DNA from: an uncultured Fibrobacter sp.
GTDB taxonomy: Bacteria > Fibrobacterota > Fibrobacteria > Fibrobacterales > Fibrobacteraceae
Direction: 5' to 3'
Assembly (NCBI GenBank): GCA_934691725.1
Contig: CAKUTF010000010.1
Location: 1-64,000, forward strand
DNA length: 64,000 nucleotides
The stretch's first letter is position 1, and every line of letters starts with the position of its first letter. The notes beneath the pieces are model-generated. The model was not told the DNA's origin. It was given only the letters and a program-made list of their open reading frames with translations, and did not search any database. Below are positions 37,365-44,717 of the stretch, piece after piece. The position numbers were made by a program, and so were the translations under genes.

Positions 37365-37475
37365 AATTAAACGTCCGCAGACTAATCCCTAGTCCCTAAA
37401 CTTAGACGTTCGCAGACCAATTTCTCATTGCTCATTGCTAATTCCTCATTCCCTTAGACGTCTGCGAACTAATTC
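37365..37475. repeat. Modular intergenic repeat, partial copy B
   Basis: Only the GACGT-delimited pyrimidine blocks are present: AACGTCCGCAG, TAGACGTTCGCAG and TAGACGTCTGCGA, separated by CCCTAGTCCCTA and CTCATTGCTAATTCC-type strings. The hairpin module and the AGAACCTG start are missing. It lies between two convergent genes. Confidence 0.7.
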
Positions 37476-38435
37476 TTAGAGATGCCTTTTCCCACAGATG
37501 TTTTCGATGTCGAGTTGGAAAACCGCCGTGTGGGCAATTGCCCTGTCGATATAGGCTTCGCCTTCTTTTAAAAATCCGGGGCTGTATTTTTCGACGAGCC
37601 TTTGCAGGCCGGTGCGCGGATTTTCCGCCTTTTGGACGCGACCGAAAACGATGCAGCTTTCGAATGCGGAAGAAAACTGTTCGGGGTGCACTTTGGAATC
37701 TCGGACAACGGTAAAGCAGGCCTTGGAATCCCGCTCGAAGGCGAAAAATTTTTCACCGCAATCCTTTGCCCCGTGGAAGTAAATCCGCTCTCCGTCAAAG
37801 GCGAAGTTCAGCGGAACTCCGTAAGGATACCCGACAGAATTTGTCGTGGAAAGAATTCCGTAATCGCCGGTTTTTAAAATATCTTCGGCTTCGTCCGGTG
37901 ACATTTGGCGGTCCTTTCTGCGCATCGGCGGAAACGGGGCGAGTGACCCGAACGAAAAATCTTCGGCACGGACGGGACTTTCGTTGAGCAGGGCTTCGAC
38001 AAGAACGCCTTTTTGATAGGAAAGCTTCAGCGAAAAGAAGGGAGACTCCCTGTCGAGCAGCGTAAGAAAAATCCGGTCGCCATCCCAATGCGGAAGCTCG
38101 GCGAATCTCTCCTTGGAAATCCATTCCAAGACGCCCTCGTCGCAGTCGCGAATTTTTCCGGAGAATTTTGTCGCGCGGAAAAGGTGCATGAATTCGGTTT
38201 CCGCCATTTCGTCGCTCTGGAAAGTGACGATTCCGGAATACCGCAAATCTTGCAACTCAAGGCCGGTTTCTTCAAAAACCTCACGTCGCACGCAGTCTTC
38301 GGGGTTTTCGCCTTCTTCGAACTTTCCGCCGATTCCAATCCACTTGTCGTGATTGATGTCGTTCTTCTTTTTGATGCGGTGCAAAAGCAGGTAGGAGCCG
38401 TTCTGTTCGATGTAGCAAAGGGTCGTGTTGATCAT
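37476..38435 (-). CDS. Nudix hydrolase fused to a PNPOx-like flavin-binding split-barrel domain
   Basis: A 319-residue two-domain protein. Residues ~1-145 are a Nudix hydrolase with an intact Nudix box (G-x5-E-x7-REVFEETGLEL), resembling 8-oxo-dGTP phosphatases. Residues ~170-319 resemble the pyridoxamine-phosphate-oxidase/NimA split barrel that binds FMN or F420 (GDYGILSTTNSVGYPYGVPL, IYFHGAKDCGEKF). Both domains look complete. The fusion is unusual to me; it could couple nucleotide sanitation to redox chemistry. It is convergent with the CLC gene. Confidence 0.8.
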   Translation of the reverse strand: MINTTLCYIEQNGSYLLLHRIKKKNDINHDKWIGIGGKFEEGENPEDCVRREVFEETGLELQDLRYSGIVTFQSDEMAETEFMHLFRATKFSGKIRDCDEGVLEWISKERFAELPHWDGDRIFLTLLDRESPFFSLKLSYQKGVLVEALLNESPVRAEDFSFGSLAPFPPMRRKDRQMSPDEAEDILKTGDYGILSTTNSVGYPYGVPLNFAFDGERIYFHGAKDCGEKFFAFERDSKACFTVVRDSKVHPEQFSSAFESCIVFGRVQKAENPRTGLQRLVEKYSPGFLKEGEAYIDRAIAHTAVFQLDIENICGKRHL

Positions 38436-38509
38436 GCGGGAAAATTAAAAATTAATGGGGGAGAGAAAATTATTTGGCATAATGCCCAAAAGCAGAAATG
38501 ACAAGGACT

Positions 38510-38648
38510 TCAATCTGTTCCGGTTTTTGGATGTATTCTCAATTCTTCAAGCAGTTTCGCTAGTTTTTTTTCAGTGCGTTTGGAAATGTTTCTGCAATAG
38601 AAAGACATCTTCTTGTGCTTTAGGTGTAAAAACTATTTCGTAGTGCAT
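38510..38648 (-). pseudogene. YoeB/Txe-type toxin remnant
   Basis: The minus strand starts MHYEIVFTPKAQEDV, typical of YoeB-like mRNA interferases. It hits an early stop, but another frame continues with ISKRTEKKLAKLLEELRIH and HPKTGT before stopping. The C-terminal catalytic part is missing. Its start overlaps the end of the antitoxin (when that gene's own frameshift is corrected), as in intact pairs. Confidence 0.6.
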
Positions 38649-38891
38649 AATAACCTGTTGATGAATTCCATCCCTGATTCATTTTGCCGCATACGAATGG
38701 ATTTGCCTTTTTTTGTGGATGCAACCGATGAATCTAGTTTTGAAAAAAAACTCGGTTTCGGTCATTTTTACTTTAGGCTGCTTTACATTAACAGCAGAAA
38801 CTCCTTTTAGCAAAAGGATTGCTTTTTTTATAGAACTTAAAAGGGCGTGTTCATCAATATCTACAATTAATTTTGTTTTTTCTTTTGACAT
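38633..38891 (-). pseudogene. Frameshifted antitoxin of the YoeB-type pair
   Basis: It starts MSKEKTKLIVDIDEHALLSS, antitoxin-like. As read, it ends at 38679 after a poor C-terminus. If the run of eight A (38743-38750) is shifted by one, the frame continues FFSKLDSSVASTKKGKS and ends NESGMEFINRLLCTTK at 38633, overlapping the toxin start as expected. I therefore read it as a gene broken in a homopolymer, or one whose phase varies at that run. Confidence 0.55.
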
Positions 38892-38943
38892 GACGCTTGA
38901 CTTTTTTGAAAATGCTGCGGTGCAATGGGGAATAAAAAACGAA

Positions 38944-39657
38944 CTAGGCTAAGCTGTTTTTGGATAGACTCAACATGTCTTTCGAGATGACTTCAAGGTT
39001 TTTCATCATTTGTTCATATTTCATCGGGTGAATCCACTTTATGCTATCAAAAGCGTTTTTGGGAAATCCACTAATAATTTCTGCCGTTTCTGATGGTTCA
39101 ATGCCAAGTTCTTTTTGTCGAACTTCTGAAAAGATTTCATCCCATTGGAAATTTTCATGTGTACAAATTTCGTGAATATCCACAACATCTTTTGCCGACA
39201 TTCTAAAAAGGGCAGTCACTTTATTGGATAGGATATTTCGTATTGAATCTGTTTTATAATACACGGGTGTTTTTACTATATCCCCGAAGTGTGCCGCTAT
39301 GTCGTTCACAAAGTCCAGTTTGAGCCTGTTGTTGAAATTAGGGTGTTGAACGACCAGTGAAAAAAAATCGATGGATTTTACAAAACCGATATCGGTACTC
39401 CAAAAAAAGCCTTTTTTTTGAAGTCCTTCTAAAATTGAATTGACATAAAAATTGAATTTAGTGTCTTGATTGACGAAAAAATCTAAATCGTCTGAATAGC
39501 GATGGTTGTAATAGCCTCTACTAAGGGCGGTTCCACCGGTCAGGTAAAAAGGTACGTTTAAGTTTTTGACAGTATTCAGAATCCCATTCTGGAGCTTGTA
39601 CAGGCTCTCCTCGTAATATTCCGAATATGAAGTCGAATTTTTTTCTGAGCGTTGCAT
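38944..39657 (-). CDS. AbiEii/AbiGii-type nucleotidyltransferase toxin
   Basis: A 237-residue protein with the AbiEii-family core FYLTGGTALSRGYY followed by RYSDDLDFF, the G-G-T and D-x-D nucleotidyltransferase motifs. It is probably the toxic or defence component of an abortive-infection or toxin-antitoxin pair. The upstream partner overlaps it by 137 bases if the ATG at 39657 is used. No later methionine occurs before the conserved core, so this start is kept. Confidence 0.8.
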   Translation of the reverse strand: MQRSEKNSTSYSEYYEESLYKLQNGILNTVKNLNVPFYLTGGTALSRGYYNHRYSDDLDFFVNQDTKFNFYVNSILEGLQKKGFFWSTDIGFVKSIDFFSLVVQHPNFNNRLKLDFVNDIAAHFGDIVKTPVYYKTDSIRNILSNKVTALFRMSAKDVVDIHEICTHENFQWDEIFSEVRQKELGIEPSETAEIISGFPKNAFDSIKWIHPMKYEQMMKNLEVISKDMLSLSKNSLA

Positions 39658-39895
39658 TGCGTAGGCCCTTTTTTACATTATCCGTATATAGCTTTTTACA
39701 ATTTTCAATGCCGTTCCATAGCGGTACAAGATTATGCCATGGGACGCGTTCTAGGCAGCGAAGAAAAAATGATTCCCTGCTGATGCCGGATTCGGTTTGG
39801 GAATTGCCGTCCACCAGTTTAAGCAGGGATTCTGCGGATACCGTTGAATCCCAGTTAAGGCTTTCAACGATTGCTTTTTTTTGTAGAAAGTCCAT
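39521..39895 (-). CDS. Putative antitoxin/partner of the AbiEii-like protein
   Basis: A 124-residue protein (VDGNSQTESGISRESFFLRC) directly upstream of, and overlapping, the AbiEii gene. Small proteins of this kind precede AbiEii-type genes in many gut bacteria and are presumed antitoxins. Assignment rests on position and general resemblance. AAAGG precedes the ATG. Confidence 0.5.
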   Translation of the reverse strand: MDFLQKKAIVESLNWDSTVSAESLLKLVDGNSQTESGISRESFFLRCLERVPWHNLVPLWNGIENCKKLYTDNVKKGLRNATLRKKFDFIFGILRGEPVQAPEWDSEYCQKLKRTFLPDRWNRP

Positions 39896-39904
39896 CCTTT
39901 ATAA

Positions 39905-40134
39905 ATATAAATAAAAGAGTTTTTCGAGAACTCGATTGTTTTTAAAAATAGGCTTGTCGCTTTATCGGAAGCAAGTTTTCTTAAAATTTCTTCATATTCG
40001 TGTAAAAATTCATTTGATAAACAAAGAATGTATTCGCTGTTTAAAAATTTTTCCCATAAAAAATGATATTTGCTTTAGTGTCCTAAAATTTGCAGAAGAA
40101 CATTGGTATCTAAAACAATTTTTAATTTATTCAC
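39905..40134 (-). pseudogene. PIN-domain toxin remnant with in-frame stop
   Basis: From a GTG at 40134 the minus strand reads KLKIVLDTNVLLQILGH, then a TAA, then continues in the same frame SKYHFLWEKFLNSEYILC and FLHEYEEILRKLAS. The DTNV and EYEE motifs match the intact PIN toxin at 44003-44422. The C-terminal half with the last acidic residues is gone. The internal stop and truncation indicate a dead gene. Confidence 0.65.
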
Positions 40135-40153
40135 AACTAGGAACCCTTAGATG

Positions 40154-40390
40154 CATGGACTGTATTTCATTTAAGCGATTTTCATCTAGGCGTCCCTTTT
40201 CCCATAAGTCGTCGAGTTCTTTTTCTAGTCTTTGTGCATAAAATTTTTCAACATCTTCATCAATGCTTGAAGATCATCTTCACTTGTTATATCCGCAAAC
40301 GATTTTAAAATAAGCATTAGCGCTGGAGTTATTTTTTCTAATGCGACGGCCGTGTAAACCTCACTAAGAATATAGATTTTTTTTGCAAGA
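40154..40390 (-). pseudogene. Decayed antitoxin upstream of the PIN remnant
   Basis: Two frames carry plausible antitoxin pieces: SEVYTAVALEKITPAL to SEDDLQALM, then in another frame DVEKFYAQRLEKELDDLWEK to the end, which overlaps the GTG of the PIN remnant. The 5' end stops short close to the start of the first pilin cassette at 40402. Confidence 0.4.
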
Positions 40391-40401
40391 AAATTCTAGG
40401 A

Positions 40402-40424
40402 TACGTGAAACTGCAGGATGCGTA
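40402..40424 (+). repeat. Pilin recombination box, cassette 1 (direct)
   Basis: A 23-bp copy of the box that begins TACGTGAAACTGCAGGA and ends GCGTA, identical to the copy in the complete pilin gene. Sequence upstream of it (CAAGAAAATTCTAGGA) has no counterpart at the other four boxes. Confidence 0.85.
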
Positions 40425-40791
40425 TGTGGCTGAAAAAGGAGATTTCACAGGAACCTGGCAGCAGATTGGATACCAGGTGTTTACCAACTCTAATTTCGAA
40501 TATGGAGAAGGAACGGTCGCTTCTTGTGAAGCTGGCTCTGACGGTTGTAAAGGATATCCAGAAGTGTCTGCACGTACTGCCGAAAGCGCATTCGCAGAAT
40601 CAAATGCTTGGTATGCAAAAAACAAAACAGCTTTGAACGATTGTGCTACAGGCGGTACGCCATGGACCATTACAACTTCTGCAAACGGAACCACAGGTGG
40701 ATCCGTTCTGTATAACGCCGCTGTTTCATCGACTGATTGTAAAAATTTAACACCAAGTTTCACGAAACTTAAAACATCCGCATCTAACTAA
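40405..40791 (+). CDS. Silent pilin C-terminal cassette 1
   Basis: An open frame equivalent to pilin residue 48 onward (129 codons counting the box Tyr). It has no signal helix, no promoter and no Shine-Dalgarno; the GTG is simply the pilin Val49 codon, not a likely start. It keeps the conserved KTALNDC and CKNLTPSF blocks that bracket the C-terminal disulfide loop and adds a second cysteine pair upstream (VASCEAGSDGC). A terminator follows. It has the same orientation as the complete pilin gene and probably serves as a donor for it. Confidence 0.75.
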   Translation: MKLQDAYVAEKGDFTGTWQQIGYQVFTNSNFEYGEGTVASCEAGSDGCKGYPEVSARTAESAFAESNAWYAKNKTALNDCATGGTPWTITTSANGTTGGSVLYNAAVSSTDCKNLTPSFTKLKTSASN

Positions 40792-40820
40792 ACAAAACCT
40801 TTTTATTATTTTTTAGCTGT

Positions 40821-40850
40821 AAAGACCTCTCGTAAAGAGCGGTCTTTTTT
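40821..40850 (+). terminator. Terminator after pilin cassette 1
   Basis: AAAGACC and GGTCTTT, with CTC/GAG inside, form a hairpin followed by T residues. Confidence 0.75.
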
Positions 40851-40863
40851 TACTTGGGTCGAT

Positions 40864-41552
40864 TTACTTGGCGACGAATTCTTTCAACAATGCAGCTATT
40901 TGAGGAAATGTTATCGTTGCTGTTTTTCGAATTTTTCGTTGCCAGCTATCGGGAAAAGTCCGAAATACTTCCGTCAAACGACTTTTCATCGGAGAGGTTG
41001 ACAAGACAAAAGGAATCAGCGACAAAACAGTTCTTGCGTCTTTCTCCTTTTTGCGGATATCTTGTCTTAGCGGCTGAACTAAAATTTTGTGAAGAATATA
41101 TGCTTCTAATTCAGGGACTTTTAGAGAAACTCCGCAATAATCCACTTTCTTAGCGAACAGCTTTGGAATTTCCATATAGCTAAGCATCTGCGCTGTTAAC
41201 CGAAGATTTGGGATGGATGTAATTGCAGATGTCGAGCGACTTCTTGCGACAAGAAATTCTATTTCCAAATCGTCTCGCTCGTATTTTGTCAAACTTGATG
41301 ACGCATCGAAAATGGCGGAAAATCCCAAGCCTTCAAGAATTGCGGGGACATCAATTGGAGGCGAACTTTTTGTGGAGCTTCAATCAAAAAATCCAAGTCG
41401 GTTGTCCGTAAAACAGGAATCTCATCGGAAGCATACAGATGCCGATAGACAGGCAGACACCAACTGCCAACAAGGATTAATCGTTTCAAAACGCCTGCAT
41501 TTTGTAGTGCTTGTAAAATGTTTAGAAATTCATTTTCTGCGGAGTTTTTCAA
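40864..41552 (-). pseudogene. Nucleotidyltransferase-like gene with frameshift
   Basis: Two frames join into one protein. The first starts at 41552 and contains LVGSWCLPVYRHLY and LRTTDLDFLIEAPQK, a G-S plus D-x-D nucleotidyltransferase core. From near 41367, at a run of five T, the frame shifts to PPIDVPAILEGLGF and on to IFDASSSLTKYERDDLEIEF and the end. It resembles nucleotidyltransferases of toxin-antitoxin-like pairs. Its partner is the 41530-41847 gene. Confidence 0.6.
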
Positions 41553-41847
41553 GGCTTTTCCCTATATCGGAAATGTCCGTGCGGATTTCCTTAATTGATT
41601 TTTTTAATTCTAGGCGAGCGCTGTTTTCTTTTAGGTAGCGTTCCGCCTTGGGATTTGTTCGGCTGCATAAATACACAGAAACGATTTTTGAGCATTTCCG
41701 ATAAACCCGATACAGATATTCTCTTCCTCCGATTTTCTTTATCCGCACAGAGCCTTTGGGATAGGCGGAAAGTTTTTCTTCGCGTCGTCTTAGCAAAGAT
41801 TCCAACCGTTCCTGTTCTTCTTCTAAAATTCCAGTAATCAATGACAT
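41530..41847 (-). CDS. Small coiled-coil partner of the nucleotidyltransferase
   Basis: A 105-residue charged protein with a coiled-coil-like N-terminus (GILEEEQERLESLLRRRE) and C-terminus and a short basic middle (IKKIGGREYLYRVYRK). It overlaps the start of the nucleotidyltransferase by about 20 bases. Similar small proteins precede such nucleotidyltransferases elsewhere, so an antitoxin-like role is likely but unproven. Confidence 0.55.
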   Translation of the reverse strand: MSLITGILEEEQERLESLLRRREEKLSAYPKGSVRIKKIGGREYLYRVYRKCSKIVSVYLCSRTNPKAERYLKENSARLELKKSIKEIRTDISDIGKSLEKLRRK

Positions 41848-41892
41848 TACCGTACAAATGTATAAAATTTTTTGTTTGTTGGGTAATCTGCC

Positions 41893-41915
41893 TACGTGAA
41901 ACTGCAGGACGCGTA
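41893..41915 (+). repeat. Pilin recombination box, cassette 2 (direct)
   Basis: A 23-bp box copy. It differs from the complete-gene copy only by a silent T to C at position 18. The preceding bases (GGGTAATCTGCC) are unrelated to those before the other boxes. Confidence 0.85.
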
Positions 41916-42306
41916 TGTGGCGGAGAACAACTCGTTAGGAACATGGAAAATAATTGGCTATGTCGCTCCGGGGGGAACAAATTTCACTTATGGTGGAGGA
42001 GAAGTTGCTGCTGCAAATACTTGTCCTACAGGGTATACAGCATCGACCGAACCGGGAAAAAGTCCGTGTTTCAAAGATGTGGACGGAAGTTCTCAAACAG
42101 TTTCTGCGACAGATTCTAAAATTACGGATGGTTGGACTGCTGCAAACAACGTTAAATTGAACGACTGTTCTGCTCAAGTAAACTGGAAAATTAGCGCCAC
42201 CACAGGGACTGCAGCAACCAATACCGGTTCTGTAACATATGACGCCTCGATTGTTGACGACAACTGCACAACTCTTACTCCGAATTTTACAAAAATCGGC
42301 AAATAG
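41896..42306 (+). CDS. Silent pilin C-terminal cassette 2
   Basis: An open frame equivalent to pilin residue 48 onward (137 codons counting the box Tyr), without leader, promoter or ribosome-binding site. Conserved frame blocks VKLNDC and CTTLTPNF surround the loop. An extra cysteine pair (ANTCPTGY and KSPCFKDV) lies upstream. The variable part matches neither the complete gene nor the other cassettes over long stretches. Terminator directly downstream. Confidence 0.75.
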   Translation: MKLQDAYVAENNSLGTWKIIGYVAPGGTNFTYGGGEVAAANTCPTGYTASTEPGKSPCFKDVDGSSQTVSATDSKITDGWTAANNVKLNDCSAQVNWKISATTGTAATNTGSVTYDASIVDDNCTTLTPNFTKIGK

Positions 42307-42327
42307 TACAAAGCTTATAAAACAAAC

Positions 42328-42362
42328 ACCTCGTCGGCATTCGTTGGCGAGGTTTAATTTTT
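42328..42362 (+). terminator. Terminator after pilin cassette 2
   Basis: ACCTCG and CGAGGT flank a GC-rich loop and are followed by a T-rich run. Confidence 0.65.
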
Positions 42363-42408
42363 TAATAAAACTTATACTCTTGTCTCGCTTATTATTTATA
42401 TTTAAGAT

Positions 42409-42552
42409 ATGACAAAATCTGAATTAAACTCGTTGAAGAAAAAGGCGGACGCTGCATACCGAGCGATGTTGAAATTCCCGGAATACGATGAGAGTTTTTA
42501 TCGGAAAAAAAATAAACTATCTGCGCTTCAAAATTCATCCTCCAATAAATGA
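42409..42552 (+). CDS. Small 47-residue protein coupled to a GNAT-like protein
   Basis: A short ATG frame (MTKSELNSLKKKADAAYRAM) whose TGA overlaps the ATG of the next gene by 4 bases (ATGA). Size, basic and helical make-up and coupling suggest an antitoxin or chaperone of the downstream protein. No family is recognised. Confidence 0.5.
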   Translation: MTKSELNSLKKKADAAYRAMLKFPEYDESFYRKKNKLSALQNSSSNK

Positions 42553-43190
42553 CAGAATCAATTCTTTTTCCTTTCTATCGCAGTCAAGGGGACTTTTATT
42601 GCGAACCCCTGTCCTCAAAGCACAAAAGACTTGTCAAGACATTCCAAACATCTCATCCAGAAGGGAAAAATGTTGCCGGTTATTTAAAAAAGAAGGCTTT
42701 GGAAGATCAAGGTGCAGGATTAAATCGGACATTTCTAGTTTTTGATAATGAAGATGGCTACTTGTGTGGATTCTTCTCTTTAAAAGCTGGCCTGTTTCCC
42801 ATTGAAGCCAAAGGAAAGCTTTTTCATTCCTTGCCAGGAATCGATTTGGTCTATTTTGCGAAAAACAAAAATTTTGTTTCGCTGGTCCCAAAGATTGATA
42901 TCGGTTCTATTATATTTTTTGACTTTGTCCTTCCTTTGGTCAAAGAGGCGAAAAAGTTTGTCGGAGCTTCGTATTTATACATCTATGCGATTGCAAGCTC
43001 TAGATTGCAAGACAATTACCGTAACAAATACGGATTTTCAATTCCACCCAAAAAAGTAAAAGAGTTTGTTGAATCTCACATAAAGCCGGATTATGATGAA
43101 AATTGTGATTTTATGTTTATCCATTTAACGGATAACGGCAAGGGAACAACTACAAAGGTTCGAAAGCCCAATAAGACCCGTAGAAAATAA
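42549..43190 (+). CDS. GNAT-like acetyltransferase protein, possible toxin
   Basis: A 213-residue protein. The segment YIYAIASSRLQDNYRNKYGF resembles the last strand and helix of GNAT acetyltransferases (residues then Y-x-K-x-GF), and RTFLVFDNEDGYLCGFFSL could be the first strands. Motif A (Q/RxxGxG/A) is not obvious, so the call is tentative. It is translationally coupled to a 47-residue protein and lies between pilin cassettes 2 and 3, among other toxin-antitoxin genes. The C-terminus is very basic. Confidence 0.45.
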   Translation: MTESILFPFYRSQGDFYCEPLSSKHKRLVKTFQTSHPEGKNVAGYLKKKALEDQGAGLNRTFLVFDNEDGYLCGFFSLKAGLFPIEAKGKLFHSLPGIDLVYFAKNKNFVSLVPKIDIGSIIFFDFVLPLVKEAKKFVGASYLYIYAIASSRLQDNYRNKYGFSIPPKKVKEFVESHIKPDYDENCDFMFIHLTDNGKGTTTKVRKPNKTRRK

Positions 43191-43253
43191 TTTGCGCTTT
43201 TTCGTATAAATTAACGGGCTATTCATCGAAGTTGTTTTACGTTATACAACAAA

Positions 43254-43284
43254 ACAAATCTCCCTATTCGAGAGATTTGTTTTT
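43254..43284. terminator. Terminator after inverted pilin cassette 3
   Basis: ACAAATCTC and GAGATTTGT form a 9-bp stem with T-rich sequence on both sides. It can terminate the minus-strand cassette and the plus-strand GNAT-like gene. Confidence 0.7.
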
Positions 43285-43307
43285 ATGCAACAATAGACAA
43301 TTGTCTG

Positions 43308-43646
43308 CTATTTACCAATTTGGCTGAATGTCGGGGTCAATGCTTCACAACCATCTCCTGTAACAGTTGCGTCAAATGTAATACTCGATGCCGCATCAGA
43401 TGTTGCTGCTGTAGGTGTTACTTTGATTGCCCAATTGTCGCTAGAAGCGCAATCATTCAATTGGGTGTTATTTTTGGCCTTCCAAGCTCCTTCTGTTGCG
43501 GTAATCGCCGTATCAGACAAATCTGTTGAATAAGTAAAGTTCGTCGTGGCCCCTCCAGTCGAAGAACCTGAAGGATCTTTATAACCGATAAGTTTCCAAG
43601 AGCCGGCAATATTTCTTTCTGCAAAGAACGCATCCTGCAGTTTCAC
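43308..43646 (-). CDS. Silent pilin C-terminal cassette 3 (inverted)
   Basis: A minus-strand open frame equivalent to pilin residue 48 onward (113 codons counting the box Tyr, the shortest copy), lacking leader, promoter and Shine-Dalgarno. It keeps TQLNDC and CEALTPTF around the disulfide loop; the part before the loop is rich in Gly, Ser and Thr. It points away from the complete pilin, so its box and that gene's box are inverted repeats flanking the RelB/PIN pair, the pilin promoter and the pilin N-terminal codons. Confidence 0.75.
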   Translation of the reverse strand: MKLQDAFFAERNIAGSWKLIGYKDPSGSSTGGATTNFTYSTDLSDTAITATEGAWKAKNNTQLNDCASSDNWAIKVTPTAATSDAASSITFDATVTGDGCEALTPTFSQIGK

Positions 43647-43649
43647 GTA
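43627..43649 (-). repeat. Pilin recombination box, cassette 3 (inverted)
   Basis: A 23-bp box copy read on the minus strand. It is identical to the complete-gene copy except for the last base (T for A), which changes Tyr to Phe. Confidence 0.85.
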
Positions 43650-43709
43650 GCATCAAAAAATGTAAGACAGGATGAATGGTTTTATATTATATTTGAATTG
43701 AGGTCAAAT

Positions 43710-44006
43710 ATGGCGACATTATTGATACAGACACGAGTTGATGCTTGCCTAAAAAAACAAGCAGATGTTTTCTTTCGATCCATAGGTCTTGATACAACAA
43801 GTGCAATCAGATTGTTTTTAAATCAAACGCTAATCCAGCAACGAATTCCTTTTGATATCGTTTCTAAAGAAATTGTCGATAGAAAAAACGCCTTCGATAA
43901 TTTTAAAGCCATGCGAGTTGCGGTTTCTTCAGTAAAAGAATCATCGCTTGCAGATATTAACAGGGAAATAAAAAAAATCAGAAAATTCCGTAAAGAAAAA
44001 AGATGA
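43710..44006 (+). CDS. RelB/DinJ-family antitoxin
   Basis: A 98-residue protein with the RelB/DinJ ribbon-helix-helix start (LIQTRVDACLKKQADVFFRSIGLDTTSAIRLFL, split by a turn). It would bind DNA and neutralise the PIN toxin encoded next. I chose the ATG at 43710 rather than a TTG 12 bases earlier. Its stop overlaps the toxin start by 4 bases. Confidence 0.8.
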   Translation: MATLLIQTRVDACLKKQADVFFRSIGLDTTSAIRLFLNQTLIQQRIPFDIVSKEIVDRKNAFDNFKAMRVAVSSVKESSLADINREIKKIRKFRKEKR

Positions 44007-44422
44007 CTCCAATTTTTGCAACGATAGATACAAATGTGTTGGTGTCCGCATTAATAACGAAGAAATCAGAAGCTGCAACAGTTTTGGTGATGGAGGCTGT
44101 ATTTTCAGGAAAAATCAAGCCTCTTTACAATCAAAAAATTTTAGATGAATACGAAGAAGTTTTGCATAGACCAAAGTTTCATATCGAAAATGTCATGATT
44201 CGTTCTTTTATTGATTTTATTCGAACTTATGGTTTTTCCGTAAATGCGATTTCTACAGGAGAAAAACTAAAAGATCCAGATGATTTGGTGTTTTACGAGG
44301 TTACTATGACGGTTCCAAATGCAAAATTAATAACGGGAAATATCAAACATTTTCCGATTCAGCCAAATATCATCACCCCGGCGCAAATGGTAAAAATTTT
44401 AAATGAGCGTAGTTCTGTCTAA
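44003..44422 (+). CDS. PIN-domain ribonuclease toxin (COG1569-like)
   Basis: A 139-residue PIN-domain protein. The acidic residues of the active site are visible: DTNV near residue 9, DEYEEVL near 48 and KDPDDLVF near 92, followed by LITGNIKHFP. It probably cleaves RNA. It is coupled by a 4-base overlap to the antitoxin. The pair is intact and lies between inverted cassette 3 and the complete pilin gene. Confidence 0.85.
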   Translation: MTPIFATIDTNVLVSALITKKSEAATVLVMEAVFSGKIKPLYNQKILDEYEEVLHRPKFHIENVMIRSFIDFIRTYGFSVNAISTGEKLKDPDDLVFYEVTMTVPNAKLITGNIKHFPIQPNIITPAQMVKILNERSSV

Positions 44423-44717
44423 ATCCTAGTCCAACAAATAGGCGTTCATCTTTGATATGTAATGTAAAATTTGGCTGGGAAATCAATTTTCGATGTCCAA
44501 AATAGGCGAAAACAAGAGGCTGAAACGCAGAAAAATTCGACACATTTGTTCCAATTTGGAGTATATAAAATGGCGAAATTTCGCAAATTTAGACACTTTT
44601 TGCATTCGTTTGACAAAAAAATGACACAACCGCGACAAATCTATTGCTTTTCCAAAACAAATCATTTATATTATCGGTGTTGAACAAAACAACAAAACCT
44701 TTAACAAGGAGTTCACT
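44423..44717 (+). other. AT-rich upstream region of the pilin gene
   Basis: No gene is seen. The proximal end carries the pilin promoter and leader. No guanine-rich quadruplex-forming run of the kind found upstream of Neisseria pilE is visible on either strand. Confidence 0.6.
44644..44672 (+). promoter_or_regulatory. Pilin promoter
   Basis: TTGCTT (44644-44649) and TATATT (44667-44672) are separated by 17 bases. A start point near 44680 would leave a leader of about 38 bases. The AAGGAG at 44706-44711 is 6 bases from the ATG. None of the four cassettes has such sequences. Confidence 0.65.

Noticed and set aside
40405..41000. GTG start codons at the cassettes as true starts of small proteins
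   Set aside because: In all four the GTG is the Val codon inside the shared box, and no Shine-Dalgarno or promoter precedes it. They are pilin tails, not independent genes.
44423..44717. Neisseria-like G-quadruplex upstream of the pilin
   Set aside because: No set of guanine runs is present on either strand; the region is AT-rich.
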